A stretch of DNA of 64,000 bases from M3007 sp965249785 (GCA_965249785.1 CBDFMU010000055.1:17039-81038); one strand, 5' to 3'. Shown: positions 41,723 to 50,950, numbered from the stretch's first letter. Made by a program: numbers and translations. The notes: a model not told the origin generated them from the sequence alone.

Positions 41723-43144
41723 ATGAAACGCCGCGCGATTGTTTGGTTTCGCCAAGACTTACGCCTGCACGATAATGAAGCACTCAGCACTGCATTGCGC
41801 ATGGCTGAAGAGGTCATTCCGGTCTACATTTTTGATGAACGCATCTTTCGGGGCGAGACGCGTTTCGGGTTTCCAAAAACGGGCAAATTCCGGGCGCAAT
41901 TCATCCTCGAAAGCGTAGCCGATCTACGACACCGGCTGCGGGCACTAGGCAGCGAACTGATTATTCGCGTGGGCTTGCCGGAGCAGATTCTGACCGATAT
42001 GTGTACCCAGCTAAAAGCTTCCTGGGTGCTCTGCAATCGCGAACGCACCCAGGAGGAAGTATTGGTGCAGGATGCGCTGGAACGAAAACTCTGGAGCATT
42101 GGCGCGGAGCTGCTTTACACGCGCGGCAAAATGCTCTATCACACCCAGGATTTGCCGGTGCCTGTACACCATACTCCGGATATTTTTGTGCAATTTCGTA
42201 AGGACAACGAACAAATAACGCCCATCCGTCCGCCGCTGCCAACGCCCGCGACGCTGCCTCCGGTCCCTGATATTGATCCCGGCGACTTACCGAAGTTGAC
42301 TGACTTTGGCCATCCCGTCAGCGAGCCAGACCCACGGGCAGTGCTGGATTTTCAGGGCGGCGAAACCGCTGGTTTGGCTCGTTTGCACTATTATCTCTGG
42401 GAAACTGACCTGGTAAAAACTTATAAAGAAACGCGCAATGGCTTAGTGGGAGGCGATTATTCTTCCAAGTTTTCGGTGTGGTTGTCACAAGGTTGTTTGT
42501 CGCCAAAACTCATCTACCAGGAGCTGAAAAGGTACGAACAGGAGCGTGGTGCCAACGAGAGTACGTACTGGGTTTTCTTTGAATTGCTCTGGCGCGATTT
42601 CTTCCGGCTGATGGGCAAAAAGCACGGCAATCGCATTTTTCTGCGCGGCGGCATTCAGGATAAACCTATGAAACACTTGAAAAATAATTATGAACTCTTT
42701 AATGCCTGGGCACAGGGCAAAACTGGCGTTCCTTTCGTGGATGCCAATATGCGCGAGATGAATGCTACCGGGTTTATGAGCAATCGGGGCCGCCAAAACA
42801 CCTCTTCTTTTTTGGTAAAAGACTTGAAAGTGAACTGGCAAATGGGCGCGGAATATTTTGAAAGTCAGTTAATTGACTATGATCCTTGTAGTAACTGGTG
42901 CAACTGGAATTATGTGGCGGGCGTGGGCAGCGATCCGCGTGAAGACCGTTATTTCAACATCCTGACCCAGGCCAAAAACTATGATCCGCAGGGAGATTAC
43001 GTCCGTCTTTGGTGTCCCGAACTGCAAAATGTACCGCCCGAAAAGGTTCATCGGCCCGACCTGCTTACGCCTGCCGACCGCACGGCTTATCATATGAATG
43101 GCTATCCGAAGTCTATTGTGCGGATGGAAAAGTGGGCGAGCTGA
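41723..43144 (+). CDS. DASH-type cryptochrome / photolyase
   Basis: 473 residues. N-terminal photolyase alpha/beta domain (IVWFRQDLRLHDNEAL, VIPVYIFDERIF). FAD-binding helical domain: DYSSKFSVWLSQGCLSPKLI, VFFELLWRDFFRLMGKKHG, VPFVDANMREMNATGFMSNRG in part, QNTSSFLVKDLKVNWQMGAE and IDYDPCSNWCNWNYVAGVG. These features and a C-terminus of ordinary length place it with cry-DASH proteins, which repair cyclobutane dimers mostly in single-stranded DNA. Confidence 0.95.
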   Translation: MKRRAIVWFRQDLRLHDNEALSTALRMAEEVIPVYIFDERIFRGETRFGFPKTGKFRAQFILESVADLRHRLRALGSELIIRVGLPEQILTDMCTQLKASWVLCNRERTQEEVLVQDALERKLWSIGAELLYTRGKMLYHTQDLPVPVHHTPDIFVQFRKDNEQITPIRPPLPTPATLPPVPDIDPGDLPKLTDFGHPVSEPDPRAVLDFQGGETAGLARLHYYLWETDLVKTYKETRNGLVGGDYSSKFSVWLSQGCLSPKLIYQELKRYEQERGANESTYWVFFELLWRDFFRLMGKKHGNRIFLRGGIQDKPMKHLKNNYELFNAWAQGKTGVPFVDANMREMNATGFMSNRGRQNTSSFLVKDLKVNWQMGAEYFESQLIDYDPCSNWCNWNYVAGVGSDPREDRYFNILTQAKNYDPQGDYVRLWCPELQNVPPEKVHRPDLLTPADRTAYHMNGYPKSIVRMEKWAS

Positions 43145-43158
43145 GGGGAAAAGGGATT

Positions 43159-44877
43159 TTATTCCACTTTCACTAATTTTCCCTGTTGCATTTGCACACC
43201 ATTCCAAAACAACTGCCATACATATACCCCGGCAGGAATTCCTGGCAACGAGATAGTGGTGTCAAAATTACGCAGGGTAACATTGGCGACAGTTCGCCCA
43301 TAGAGGTCGGATAAGACAAAATGCGGTTGCACTCCAACGAGTGCAGGTAGTTGCACCATAATATCCTTAGAAAAAGGATTGGGTAATACCTTTGCCTGCG
43401 GTAGGGCAGGTAACTCGTGAATACTTACCGTGCCTACTGTTATCTGACGGCAAAAGGTATCAGCTGCATATTCATTGCTGGCAATGAGGCATACGTTATA
43501 AATACCGGGCTGATTATATAGATGTACCGGATTAGTATCCTGACTCATCTGGCCATCGCCAAAATCCCAATGCCAGGCCGTAGGCAAATAAGAAGATACA
43601 TCGGTGAAGGTGACTTGTAATGGACTAAGCGTATCCTCCAAATCATACCGAAAGAGGGCAGAAGGATGATTATCAATGCCCAGCGTGTCGCAGGAGGAAC
43701 CATCTATGGGACCTAAACGATAGTGGGGATAGTAAAGGCCCGCTGCAAAACTATATCCGGGCAATTTAATAGCACGTTGTTGGAAATGGCAGGCAAAGCC
43801 TTGGCGGTCAGGGAAATCCACTACATGCATATAATAACTTGAGCCTCCCCAAATGTATAATTTCCCGTCCGGCCCATTTTGTATAAAGCCAAATACCGAT
43901 GGTACATTCATAGAGTCTATATGACCATCCCAAGTAGCCAAGAGGGTCCTAGAACCATTCACATCACTTGCTTCCAAATCATACTGTAATAGTTTCTGAT
44001 TGTTCATATCCATCGTATATAATAGTCGGTTGTCTGGTGAAAAAGTAGCTCCACTTACGGAAGTACTTGTACGTTCAATAAAAAGTGGATTACTTAACAA
44101 GCCAGTACAGCGATCAAAATCGTACAAAACCATCTGTGTTCGACAACTATTTATTAAATAGCGTTGACCATCAGGGGAAAACTCTGACCATCCGCAATAC
44201 CCATATCCGTCTACGGTAGGGTTTTCGATGAGCTGTTCCCAGGGACCTTGTAGCCCTTGCGGGGTAAGCAGCCAGCGAAAGAAACGATTTTGGTGGTTAT
44301 CCCCCATCAATATCCACCAGTCCCGCCCATTGGCGTGGCGGTTGGCGGTTGGCTCCTGCAAACAGCCGCTTAGCAGTTCCTGCGCCTTCTCGGTCACCTT
44401 GCCTTGGCCTTGGTTGGCACTCATGTCTATGTAATGGGCTACCAAACGACTCCTCTCGCAGGGCGATGGGGTGAGGGGAAGGTCGACAGTTACGCTAAAT
44501 ATAACATATTGCTGAGGCGAGAAAGTAGGTAGAGTCACTCCACTGCCATGTGAAAAGTTCATAGTGGGGTCGTTACTGGCACAGAAATAATCATTGGGAA
44601 GTAAAGAATCACCATTTTCTAAGAGTTCATGGTTGGCGTTTTGAATGGTACAACCATTGGAATAAAAGGCTGGTAAACTATTGGTATCATTCATAAAGGT
44701 TAGCGTACGAGCAAAGAAATATTGGTTGTTGATAGGATAAATACTAGGAGGGAAGTTGGCAAAATCAATGTAGAAATTATCATAATTACCGTTCATCCAG
44801 ATGTTATCATATTTTTGAGCAGTTAATGAAAGAGTAGGCAAGAAAGAAACGGAGAAACAAAGCAGCAAGTAGCGCAT
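43159..44877 (-). CDS. secreted PKD-domain protein with type IX sorting signal
   Basis: 572 residues. Signal peptide MRYLLLCFSVSFLPTLSLTAQ. A beta-propeller-like middle part has repeats such as SEFSPDGQRYLINSC, ATFSPDNRLLYTMDMN and IQNGPDGKLYIWGG. A PKD domain follows (VTFTDVSSYLPTAWHWDFGDG, HLYNQPGIYNVCLIASN). The last ~80 residues form a type IX C-terminal sorting domain (KVLPNPFSKDIMVQLPA, LSDLYGRTVANVTLR, LPGIPAGVYVWQLFWNGVQ, GKLVKVE). It is secreted to the cell surface by the type IX system; ligand unknown. Confidence 0.9.
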   Translation of the reverse strand: MRYLLLCFSVSFLPTLSLTAQKYDNIWMNGNYDNFYIDFANFPPSIYPINNQYFFARTLTFMNDTNSLPAFYSNGCTIQNANHELLENGDSLLPNDYFCASNDPTMNFSHGSGVTLPTFSPQQYVIFSVTVDLPLTPSPCERSRLVAHYIDMSANQGQGKVTEKAQELLSGCLQEPTANRHANGRDWWILMGDNHQNRFFRWLLTPQGLQGPWEQLIENPTVDGYGYCGWSEFSPDGQRYLINSCRTQMVLYDFDRCTGLLSNPLFIERTSTSVSGATFSPDNRLLYTMDMNNQKLLQYDLEASDVNGSRTLLATWDGHIDSMNVPSVFGFIQNGPDGKLYIWGGSSYYMHVVDFPDRQGFACHFQQRAIKLPGYSFAAGLYYPHYRLGPIDGSSCDTLGIDNHPSALFRYDLEDTLSPLQVTFTDVSSYLPTAWHWDFGDGQMSQDTNPVHLYNQPGIYNVCLIASNEYAADTFCRQITVGTVSIHELPALPQAKVLPNPFSKDIMVQLPALVGVQPHFVLSDLYGRTVANVTLRNFDTTISLPGIPAGVYVWQLFWNGVQMQQGKLVKVE

Positions 44878-44934
44878 CAGTTACATATATCAAGATAATA
44901 TAATGTGATAAAAAGAAATACTTAATCTTTCACT

Positions 44935-45114
44935 TTATTTATCCTTCCCCTTTTTTCGGTACGGACAATGCCGACAGCCGCTGCCACAACATTGGCCGCG
45001 CTGGCGCAAAAAATGCTCCGTAAATACCCAATAACCGTTCTCAATATAATAGTCTAACCCTTCTACAAGAGGGGTAGATGGCGGTGGCGGTGGATCGGAT
45101 TTGGCCATAAGCAT
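44935..45114 (-). CDS. DUF5522-like Cys-rich small protein
   Basis: 59 residues, below the usual ORF length cut. The protein is MLMAKSDPPPPPSTPLVEG, then LDYYIENGYWVFTEHFLRQ, RGQCCGSGCRHCPYRKKGKDK at the end. The core GYWVFTEHFLRQRGQCCG with CxxxCxxC spacing and HCPY is the recognisable signature of the DUF5522 family, probably a small zinc- or metal-binding protein. It starts 58 bp after the GNAT gene stop codon in the same direction. An inner ATG at 45108 is also possible. Confidence 0.8.
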   Translation of the reverse strand: MLMAKSDPPPPPSTPLVEGLDYYIENGYWVFTEHFLRQRGQCCGSGCRHCPYRKKGKDK

Positions 45115-45172
45115 GAATTGGGTTTCAAAAAATCCAAAACACGAGCTGGAGAGAAAGGTTGATGGCAGAAAA

Positions 45173-45622
45173 TCAGCTTTTCGTAGCTAGATTTTTCTCC
45201 ATGTGCCGATGCGGAATTGTTACTTCTTCAAATGGCTCTCCCACCACCAGGTAGCCCAGCCGTTCATAAAACGGCACCGCTGGCTGCCGGGCGTGCAGGA
45301 TAATCTGTTGAAAACCCAATCGCTGCGCCAGCCACTCCGAGTGACGCACCAGTTCCGTCCCCACCCCACGGCTTTGCTGATCGGGCGCTACTGCCACCTG
45401 CCGCATTTGCACTATGGCATCATCCAATGGTGTTAGGTTGAGGTAGCCGACCAGTAGTCCAGCTTCATTGTAGGCCGCGAGGTGTATTTGCGCGTATTCC
45501 GCTGCCAGTTGCTCGGGCGTATAGTCCAGACCCAGCGGACGGCGCAGTACGTCGTAGCGCAGGCGCACGGCATCGTCATATTCGGGCGTGGCAAATTCGA
45601 TTTGATGGATAGAAAGGGCCAA
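45173..45622 (-). CDS. GNAT-family N-acetyltransferase
   Basis: 149 residues. The acetyl-CoA-binding P-loop is VAVAPDQQSRGVGTELV, preceded by VQMRQVA, and followed by the C-terminal motif QIILHARQPAVPFYERLGY. It resembles the ElaA-like branch. The substrate cannot be assigned. Confidence 0.92.
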   Translation of the reverse strand: MALSIHQIEFATPEYDDAVRLRYDVLRRPLGLDYTPEQLAAEYAQIHLAAYNEAGLLVGYLNLTPLDDAIVQMRQVAVAPDQQSRGVGTELVRHSEWLAQRLGFQQIILHARQPAVPFYERLGYLVVGEPFEEVTIPHRHMEKNLATKS

Positions 45623-45648
45623 AATTGATCGGGTTGTGAAAATTATAA

Positions 45649-45672
45649 TAGGCGTTGAGAGTATTAAGAATG
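45649..45672. repeat. CTCAAC-type short repeat upstream of the GNAT gene
   Basis: AATAGGCGTTGAGAGTATTAAG shares TAGGCGTTGAGAG with the copy at 37648; it lies 26 bp upstream of the GNAT start. Confidence 0.45.
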
Positions 45673-45685
45673 TTATCGTCCCGTC

Positions 45686-46858
45686 TTACAATTCCTCCAT
45701 CGCCTGTTCCAAATCCGCCCAAAGCCAGGCTGCGTCTTCCAAACCAATATAAAAACGTACAAAAGTCCACGGCATTGGCGGATGACTATGGCCAGGCAGG
45801 TGGTAAAATGCAATAGTTGGAATAATCAGCGACTCGTGGCCACCCCAACTTACTGCCATCAGAAAGCAACGTAATTTGTGGACAAAAGCCTCCATCTTTT
45901 CTTCGCTGTCCGTTTTAAATTGCACCGAGAAGAGGCCACCGCAGCCGCGCATCTGGCGTTTAGCCAATTCTAACTGTGGAAAACTCGCATGAAACGGATA
46001 CCAGATTCGTTCCACTTTTGGATGGTTTTCTAGTTTTTCAATTAGAAAATGGGCACTTTCATCGCTGCGTTGGAGGCGTAATGGCAGCGTACGCAGTCCG
46101 CGAATAACTAGTGCTGCATCGTGTGGACCGAGAATGCCACCCAGTGTCATCAGTTCCGACTCAAAAATCTTTTTCACCATCTCCTTGCTCCCGCACAGCA
46201 CGCCCACCACCACATCGGAGTGGCCGTTGAGGTATTTAGTACCGGAATGCACCACGATGTCAATGCCAAAAGCCACCGGATTCTGAAAGATAGGCGAACA
46301 GTAAGAATTGTCGATAATGGTCACCAGATGATGGGCTTTGGCCAAGGCCGCACAGGCTGCCAAGTCCTGACATTCGTAGGTCAAAGTGTTGGGACTTTCC
46401 AGAAACAACAGCCGCGTGTTGGGCCGAATCGCTGATGCAATAGCCTGAATATCAGTGCCATCGACGAAAGTATGCTCCACCCCGAAGCGCGACAGGAATT
46501 TGCGCAGCAAAGCCGATGTCCAGGAATACGGCCCTTTTTGGCACACAATATGGTCGCCCGCTTGCACATTACCGATGACGGCGGCGGCGATGGCCCCGGC
46601 GCCGCTGGAAAACACCAGCGCATCTTCGGTGCCTTCCAACGCAGCCAGTTTGCGACGCAGGATTTCTACCGTTGGGTTATTGCCGCGACTGTACACGTGG
46701 TTTTCCAATTCATCACTGAAGCCCGCCCGAAAAGAAGCTAAGTCAGGAAAAACAAAATTGCTGGACTGGATAACTGGCGGCGATACAGCGTTGAAATATT
46801 GATCGCGGTCTTCGCCGAGGTGGTTCAGAATGTGGCTGAGGTGAGGTGTTTCTTCCAT
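45686..46858 (-). CDS. PLP-dependent trans-sulfuration-type enzyme (Cys/Met metabolism family)
   Basis: 390 residues, usual length. Seen: SRGNNPTVEILRRKLAALEG, DALVFSSGAGAIAAAVIG, FLESPNTLTYECQDLAACA, TIIDNSYCSPIFQNP and the PLP-lysine motif VVHSGTKYLNGHSDVVVG. The family includes cystathionine gamma-synthase/beta-lyase and methionine gamma-lyase. Which reaction cannot be fixed from sequence. It lies about 60 bp upstream of the GNAT gene on the same strand. Confidence 0.92.
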   Translation of the reverse strand: MEETPHLSHILNHLGEDRDQYFNAVSPPVIQSSNFVFPDLASFRAGFSDELENHVYSRGNNPTVEILRRKLAALEGTEDALVFSSGAGAIAAAVIGNVQAGDHIVCQKGPYSWTSALLRKFLSRFGVEHTFVDGTDIQAIASAIRPNTRLLFLESPNTLTYECQDLAACAALAKAHHLVTIIDNSYCSPIFQNPVAFGIDIVVHSGTKYLNGHSDVVVGVLCGSKEMVKKIFESELMTLGGILGPHDAALVIRGLRTLPLRLQRSDESAHFLIEKLENHPKVERIWYPFHASFPQLELAKRQMRGCGGLFSVQFKTDSEEKMEAFVHKLRCFLMAVSWGGHESLIIPTIAFYHLPGHSHPPMPWTFVRFYIGLEDAAWLWADLEQAMEEL

Positions 46859-46884
46859 GTTACGTTGGCGGGTTTACTATTCCC

Positions 46885-47442
46885 TTATTCAGCCTTTATA
46901 GCCGGTTTGTTCTCAATAAGATATTTCAAAGCAAGCATGACTAGCATGACTTTTTCCTGGGTTTCTGCATCCGTTATTTTACTGTCTTTACTCACTTTTG
47001 ATTTGACGTATGAAATGACCAATTGCGTATTATCTGTAATATCGGATTCAATAACACGCAGCGTTTCCACTAAAGATTGGTGGCCTTTTAGTCCATGCGT
47101 AGAAGCCGTAATAAGTGCTACTGGTTTATAGCAAAATCCACAGGAAGACACTATCCAGTCAATGGCATTTTTCAACGTGCCGGGAACGCCCATTGCATAT
47201 TCCGGGGTGCAAATTAAAATGCCGTCCGCTGCTTGCAAAAGTGCACGAAACGCTACTACCGTAGGCGGCGGCGTATCATTGTCTAATGCCGGGATAAAAT
47301 GCGGAATTTGGGCAATGCCTTCAAAAATAGTCAGGTCGAAATAGTCAGCAGTTAAGTCAGCAATCGCATGGATCAAACTCTTGTTAATAGAATGCTCATT
47401 AGTACTTCCACAGATGGCCAGTATTTTTTGCTTTTTAGTCAT
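46885..47442 (-). CDS. NAD(P)H-dependent FMN reductase
   Basis: About 185 residues from the ATG at 47442 (the frame is open to 47541, but the leader is not flavodoxin-like). Fold markers: KILAICGSTNEHSINKSLI (phosphate loop), ADGILICTPEYAMGVPGTLKNAIDW (the conserved PEYxxxxPGxLKNAIDW) and KPVALITASTHGLKG. Such enzymes reduce flavins or quinones. It precedes the PLP enzyme by 26 bp on the same strand, suggesting an operon. Confidence 0.93.
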   Translation of the reverse strand: MTKKQKILAICGSTNEHSINKSLIHAIADLTADYFDLTIFEGIAQIPHFIPALDNDTPPPTVVAFRALLQAADGILICTPEYAMGVPGTLKNAIDWIVSSCGFCYKPVALITASTHGLKGHQSLVETLRVIESDITDNTQLVISYVKSKVSKDSKITDAETQEKVMLVMLALKYLIENKPAIKAE

Positions 47443-47558
47443 GACTTCTTTTTTAAAATCTAAATGACAATAATTTTTTACAATTACCCACTTCATTACT
47501 ATTGTTACCGCACTCAGGAACGTGTGAGAAATAAGTCGCAAACATCCATCACCAGAAA

Positions 47559-47641
47559 TGTCATCCTGACGTAGGAAGGAACTGGCCGGGCTTAGTTGAC
47601 CGTCAACTACTTAGCCAGATCCTTCCTGCGTCAGGATGACA
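47559..47641. repeat. inverted repeat TGTCATCCTGACG...CGTCAGGATGACA
   Basis: Left arm TGTCATCCTGACGTAGGAAG (47559-47578, continuing to 47586) pairs with the right arm ending CTGCGTCAGGATGACA before 47642. A small inner palindrome AGTTGACCGTCAACT lies at 47594-47608. One member of an 'ATCCTGACG' class of bacterial intergenic palindromes. Confidence 0.75.
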
Positions 47642-47711
47642 ACATGGAGTAGAAGTATTGTTCCCACTTATTGCTTATGCCTTATTTGCAAATTTTCAAT
47701 CAATTTACTAA

Positions 47712-47906
47712 AAATCACATCTATCATCTTGTAACCGCCGACTTTTAATCGGCGGACCGTACTAACAGAATTCACATCTATCTTCTTTGCAAAACATCAG
47801 CATCTAGCCGAAAGATGTGGATGTTTTGTAAAGAAGATAGATGATTTTAGTAGGTTGGCTTGACCCCTCGTTGAAACGAGGGGTTACAAGATGGCAGATG
47901 TGATTT
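47712..47906. repeat. 195-bp palindromic element with nested hairpins
   Basis: Outer arms of 25 bp (47712-47736 starting AAATCACATCTATCATC; 47882-47906 ending TGTGATTT) match at 23 positions. Inside are the hairpins CCGCCGAC/ATCGGCGG and CCCCTCGTT/AACGAGGGG, and a further inner pair ATCTATCTTCTTTGC / CAAAGAAGATAGAT-like. There is no ORF. It is a MITE- or REP-like element by form. Confidence 0.7.
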
Positions 47907-47976
47907 GTTTATTTTCAAATCGCCGTAGAGGACGTGGTTTCTCGTTCATAGTTCATACCTCATCGTTTATACTTCC

Positions 47977-50145
47977 TTACTTCTTTTTCCCTTTTTTCTG
48001 TCCTTTCACCAGTTTCATTTCCTTCAATAAATATCCTGCTCCACCGAATTTATCTACCAAAAACAGCACATAGCGCGCATCCACCATAATGTTGCGGCAA
48101 ATAGCGGGATCATAATTCAGGTCGCTCATGGTGCCTTCCCAGACGCGGTCGAAATTCAGGCCAATCAAGTTGCCACGCGCATCCAAAGCGGGTGAACCGG
48201 AGTTGCCGCCCGTCGTATGATTAGTGCCAAGGAAAGCCACTGGCAGGCGACCATCAGCCGTGGCGTACTGGCCATAATCCTTGGCTTTCCAGAGATCAAT
48301 CAGTTTTTTTGGCACGTCAAATTCGTAGTCGCCGGGAATATACTTCTCCATCACGCCATCCAGATCGGTTTGATACTCATAGTGTACAGCGTCGCGGGGT
48401 TCATAGCCGCGTACTTTGCCGTAAGTGAGGCGCAGCGTGCTATTGGCATCCGGGAAAAAGCGTTTTTCCTTAAATACTTCTATTTGCGCAGCCATATATT
48501 GACGTTGCAGCAGGTTGATGTTTGGCTGAATGTCCTGCAATTTTGGTTGCACATTGGCCGCATAATTATCATTGAGCGTTTTCCAGAAAACGTAGGCCGG
48601 GTCTGCCTTTAAAGTAGCCGCAATTTGCGCAGCTGGTTGCGCCAATAAAGCGTTCAGTTTTTCTTTACTTGCCAATGTACTGTTCTTAACAATATTAGCT
48701 GCCAGACCAGCATAACCGCCGTTTTTAGTCGCCTCGGTTTTTACAAAATCCGCCCCCCATTCCGCGCGCACATTTTGGGCATACATTTCCAGCATACCAG
48801 CCAACACAGCTTCGTCTACTTCTGGATGATAATCTTTGTAAAATGCGTCGAGATCGGCGGTAACTTCTTTTTGTTTACCAGAAAAAAAGGCCGCGCCGTT
48901 CTTATCATAACTTTCTATCCAGATATTGAAACTGGCAGCCTGACCAAGGATTTCGTTGTTGCGCACCATGCTTTCCAAATAATAATCGCGGGCATAGGCG
49001 TACGGTTCCAGGTCTTTGTACAACTGGCGGAGGCGAGGCAACAAATTGCCATAGCGGATTTTCCAGTCGGGATTTTTTTCTACCCGCCGGGTGAATTCGG
49101 CTTCGTATTCCCGTTTTTTATCCAGCGCGTGGTAGGTGGTCAAACCCTGCATTTCACCCAGCCATTTTTTCCAGGCATTGGCGATGCTGGCGTAGCGGGC
49201 CGCGTAGGCAATCTTCACCGCCGGGTCTTTACGCATGAATCCGTCCAGGGTTTTCAGGGCACGATCTCGAATGGCGACCTTGGCGGGATCCAGTAGGTCG
49301 CCGGTTTGTTGCACACCCGCTTCGGTCAGATACTCGTCGGTACGACCGGGGAAACCGTAGACCATCGTGAAATCGCCTTCGTCAGCTCCATCGAGTGAAA
49401 TAGGCAGGAATTTTTTGGGATGAAATGGCAAGTTGCTGGCGGAGTAATCTGTTGGCTTCCCCGTAGAATCTGCATAAATGCGAAACATTGAGAAATCACC
49501 CGTATGCCGGGGCCACACCCAGTTGTCGGTATCGGCCCCGAACTTGCCAATGCTGCTCGGTGGCGCACCCACGAAACGCAGGTCTTTGTACGTGACCGTG
49601 ACAAACATAAAGTATTGATTACCATTATAAAATGGCTTGATTTGCACGTCTTCCCAAGCCAGTTTCTTGGTGTTGCTACGAATCTGGACGAGATTTTTAT
49701 CAATCTGCGCCTGGCGATCGCGCTCGCCCATGCCTTCGGTCACCCCTTGCAAAGCCAGCGCGGTTACATCTTCCATGCGACTAATGAACATGGCGGTCAC
49801 GCCCGCCGCAGGCAATTCGGTAGCGCGATCTTTGGCCCAATAACCATTTTCGAGATAGTTGTTTTGCAGCGTGGAGAGGTTCTGAATGGCATCAAAACCG
49901 CAGTGGTGATTGGTGAGCAGCAGTCCTTCCGGGGAGATCATTTCGCCGGTGCAGCCACCACCAAACAGGCAAACGGCGTCTTTCAAACTGGGCTGCAGGG
50001 CCGAATAAATATCGTCGGCATCCAGCTTCAGGCCCATCGCCTGCATCTCTTTTTCGTTTTGTTTTTCGAGGTTCAGCGGCAGCCACATCCCCTGGCCACG
50101 GAGCAGGGCGGGCAGGAAGAGGAGGACAATGAGTAGTTTTTGCAT
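47977..50145 (-). CDS. S46-family dipeptidyl-peptidase
   Basis: 722 residues. Signal peptide MQKLLIVLLFLPALLRGQ. Catalytic His81 lies in SPEGLLLTNHHCGFD, and the catalytic Ser in the C-terminal HTTGGNSGSPALD. The mid-region helical domain is as in DPP7/DPP11. The C-terminus has LIGLNFDRVWEGTMSD and DARYVLFLVDKFGGAGYL. The enzyme removes dipeptides from peptides in the periplasm for amino-acid uptake. FDR, with Arg where DPP7 has Gly, hints at a DPP11-like acidic preference; this is inference. A hairpin-rich repeat region of ~430 bp follows the gene. Confidence 0.93.
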   Translation of the reverse strand: MQKLLIVLLFLPALLRGQGMWLPLNLEKQNEKEMQAMGLKLDADDIYSALQPSLKDAVCLFGGGCTGEMISPEGLLLTNHHCGFDAIQNLSTLQNNYLENGYWAKDRATELPAAGVTAMFISRMEDVTALALQGVTEGMGERDRQAQIDKNLVQIRSNTKKLAWEDVQIKPFYNGNQYFMFVTVTYKDLRFVGAPPSSIGKFGADTDNWVWPRHTGDFSMFRIYADSTGKPTDYSASNLPFHPKKFLPISLDGADEGDFTMVYGFPGRTDEYLTEAGVQQTGDLLDPAKVAIRDRALKTLDGFMRKDPAVKIAYAARYASIANAWKKWLGEMQGLTTYHALDKKREYEAEFTRRVEKNPDWKIRYGNLLPRLRQLYKDLEPYAYARDYYLESMVRNNEILGQAASFNIWIESYDKNGAAFFSGKQKEVTADLDAFYKDYHPEVDEAVLAGMLEMYAQNVRAEWGADFVKTEATKNGGYAGLAANIVKNSTLASKEKLNALLAQPAAQIAATLKADPAYVFWKTLNDNYAANVQPKLQDIQPNINLLQRQYMAAQIEVFKEKRFFPDANSTLRLTYGKVRGYEPRDAVHYEYQTDLDGVMEKYIPGDYEFDVPKKLIDLWKAKDYGQYATADGRLPVAFLGTNHTTGGNSGSPALDARGNLIGLNFDRVWEGTMSDLNYDPAICRNIMVDARYVLFLVDKFGGAGYLLKEMKLVKGQKKGKKK

Positions 50146-50203
50146 GGAAAAGCCTTTTTATGAGGCCGCGAAAGTAGGAAAAGTCCGGTTGCCATTAAAC
50201 GTT

Positions 50204-50950
50204 TTATCGCCCGCCTGATACATCCACCAATGCACCCGTAATATAAGATGCTTCCTCGGAAAGCAGCCAAAGAATGGTCTTAGCAACTTCTTCTGGCTGT
50301 CCACCTCTCTTCATGGGCACCAAATCTTTTAATCTTTCCACGCGATTGGGGTCGCCTGCTTTACCATGAATGTCGGTATGGATCATGCCGGGCCTAACGG
50401 CATTTACGCGGATATTTTCTTCGGCTACTTCTTTTGACAAACCTATCGTCATCGTATCTATTGCTCCTTTGGTGGCAGCGTAATCAATATATTCAAATGG
50501 AGACCCATACTTGGCCGCCATGGAAGAGACGTTAACGATGCTACCACCATGACCGTTATTTTTAGTAGACATTCGTTTTATGGCTTCTCTGGCACATAAA
50601 AAACTGCCGATAACATTGGTCGCAAATACTTTATACAGTCGCTCTGACGACATCTCTACCAGTTTTTGTTGTGGCTCAATAATAGCGGCGTTATTTACCA
50701 GCGCCGTAATAGTTCCTACGTGTTCATCCATTAATCCAAATAGTTTTTCTACTTGATCTTCTTGTGAAATGTCGGCTTGAAAAGCAAAAACACCACCACC
50801 GTTATTTCTAATATTGCTTATAATTTTATTGGCGGCAGCGTGGTTTTGACGGTAATTTATACAAACAATATAGCCTTGTTTAGCAGCCAGGTAAGCGGTT
50901 GCTGCGCCAATGCCATCGCTACCGCCAGTTATTAAGATTACTTTTTTCAT
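50204..50950 (-). CDS. SDR-family oxidoreductase
   Basis: 248 residues. Rossmann NAD(P) motif LITGGSDGIGAATAYLAA, NNAA (ALVNNAAI), catalytic Ser-Tyr-Lys (IVNVSSMAAKYGSPFEYIDY, YxxxK completed by AATKGA). The C-terminal WLLSEEASYITGALVDVSGGR fits FabG-like SDRs. Substrate unknown. Confidence 0.94.
   Translation of the reverse strand: MKKVILITGGSDGIGAATAYLAAKQGYIVCINYRQNHAAANKIISNIRNNGGGVFAFQADISQEDQVEKLFGLMDEHVGTITALVNNAAIIEPQQKLVEMSSERLYKVFATNVIGSFLCAREAIKRMSTKNNGHGGSIVNVSSMAAKYGSPFEYIDYAATKGAIDTMTIGLSKEVAEENIRVNAVRPGMIHTDIHGKAGDPNRVERLKDLVPMKRGGQPEEVAKTILWLLSEEASYITGALVDVSGGR

Noticed and set aside
47559..47906. CRISPR array
   Set aside because: The repeats are inverted pairs, not regularly spaced direct repeats, and no cas gene is present.
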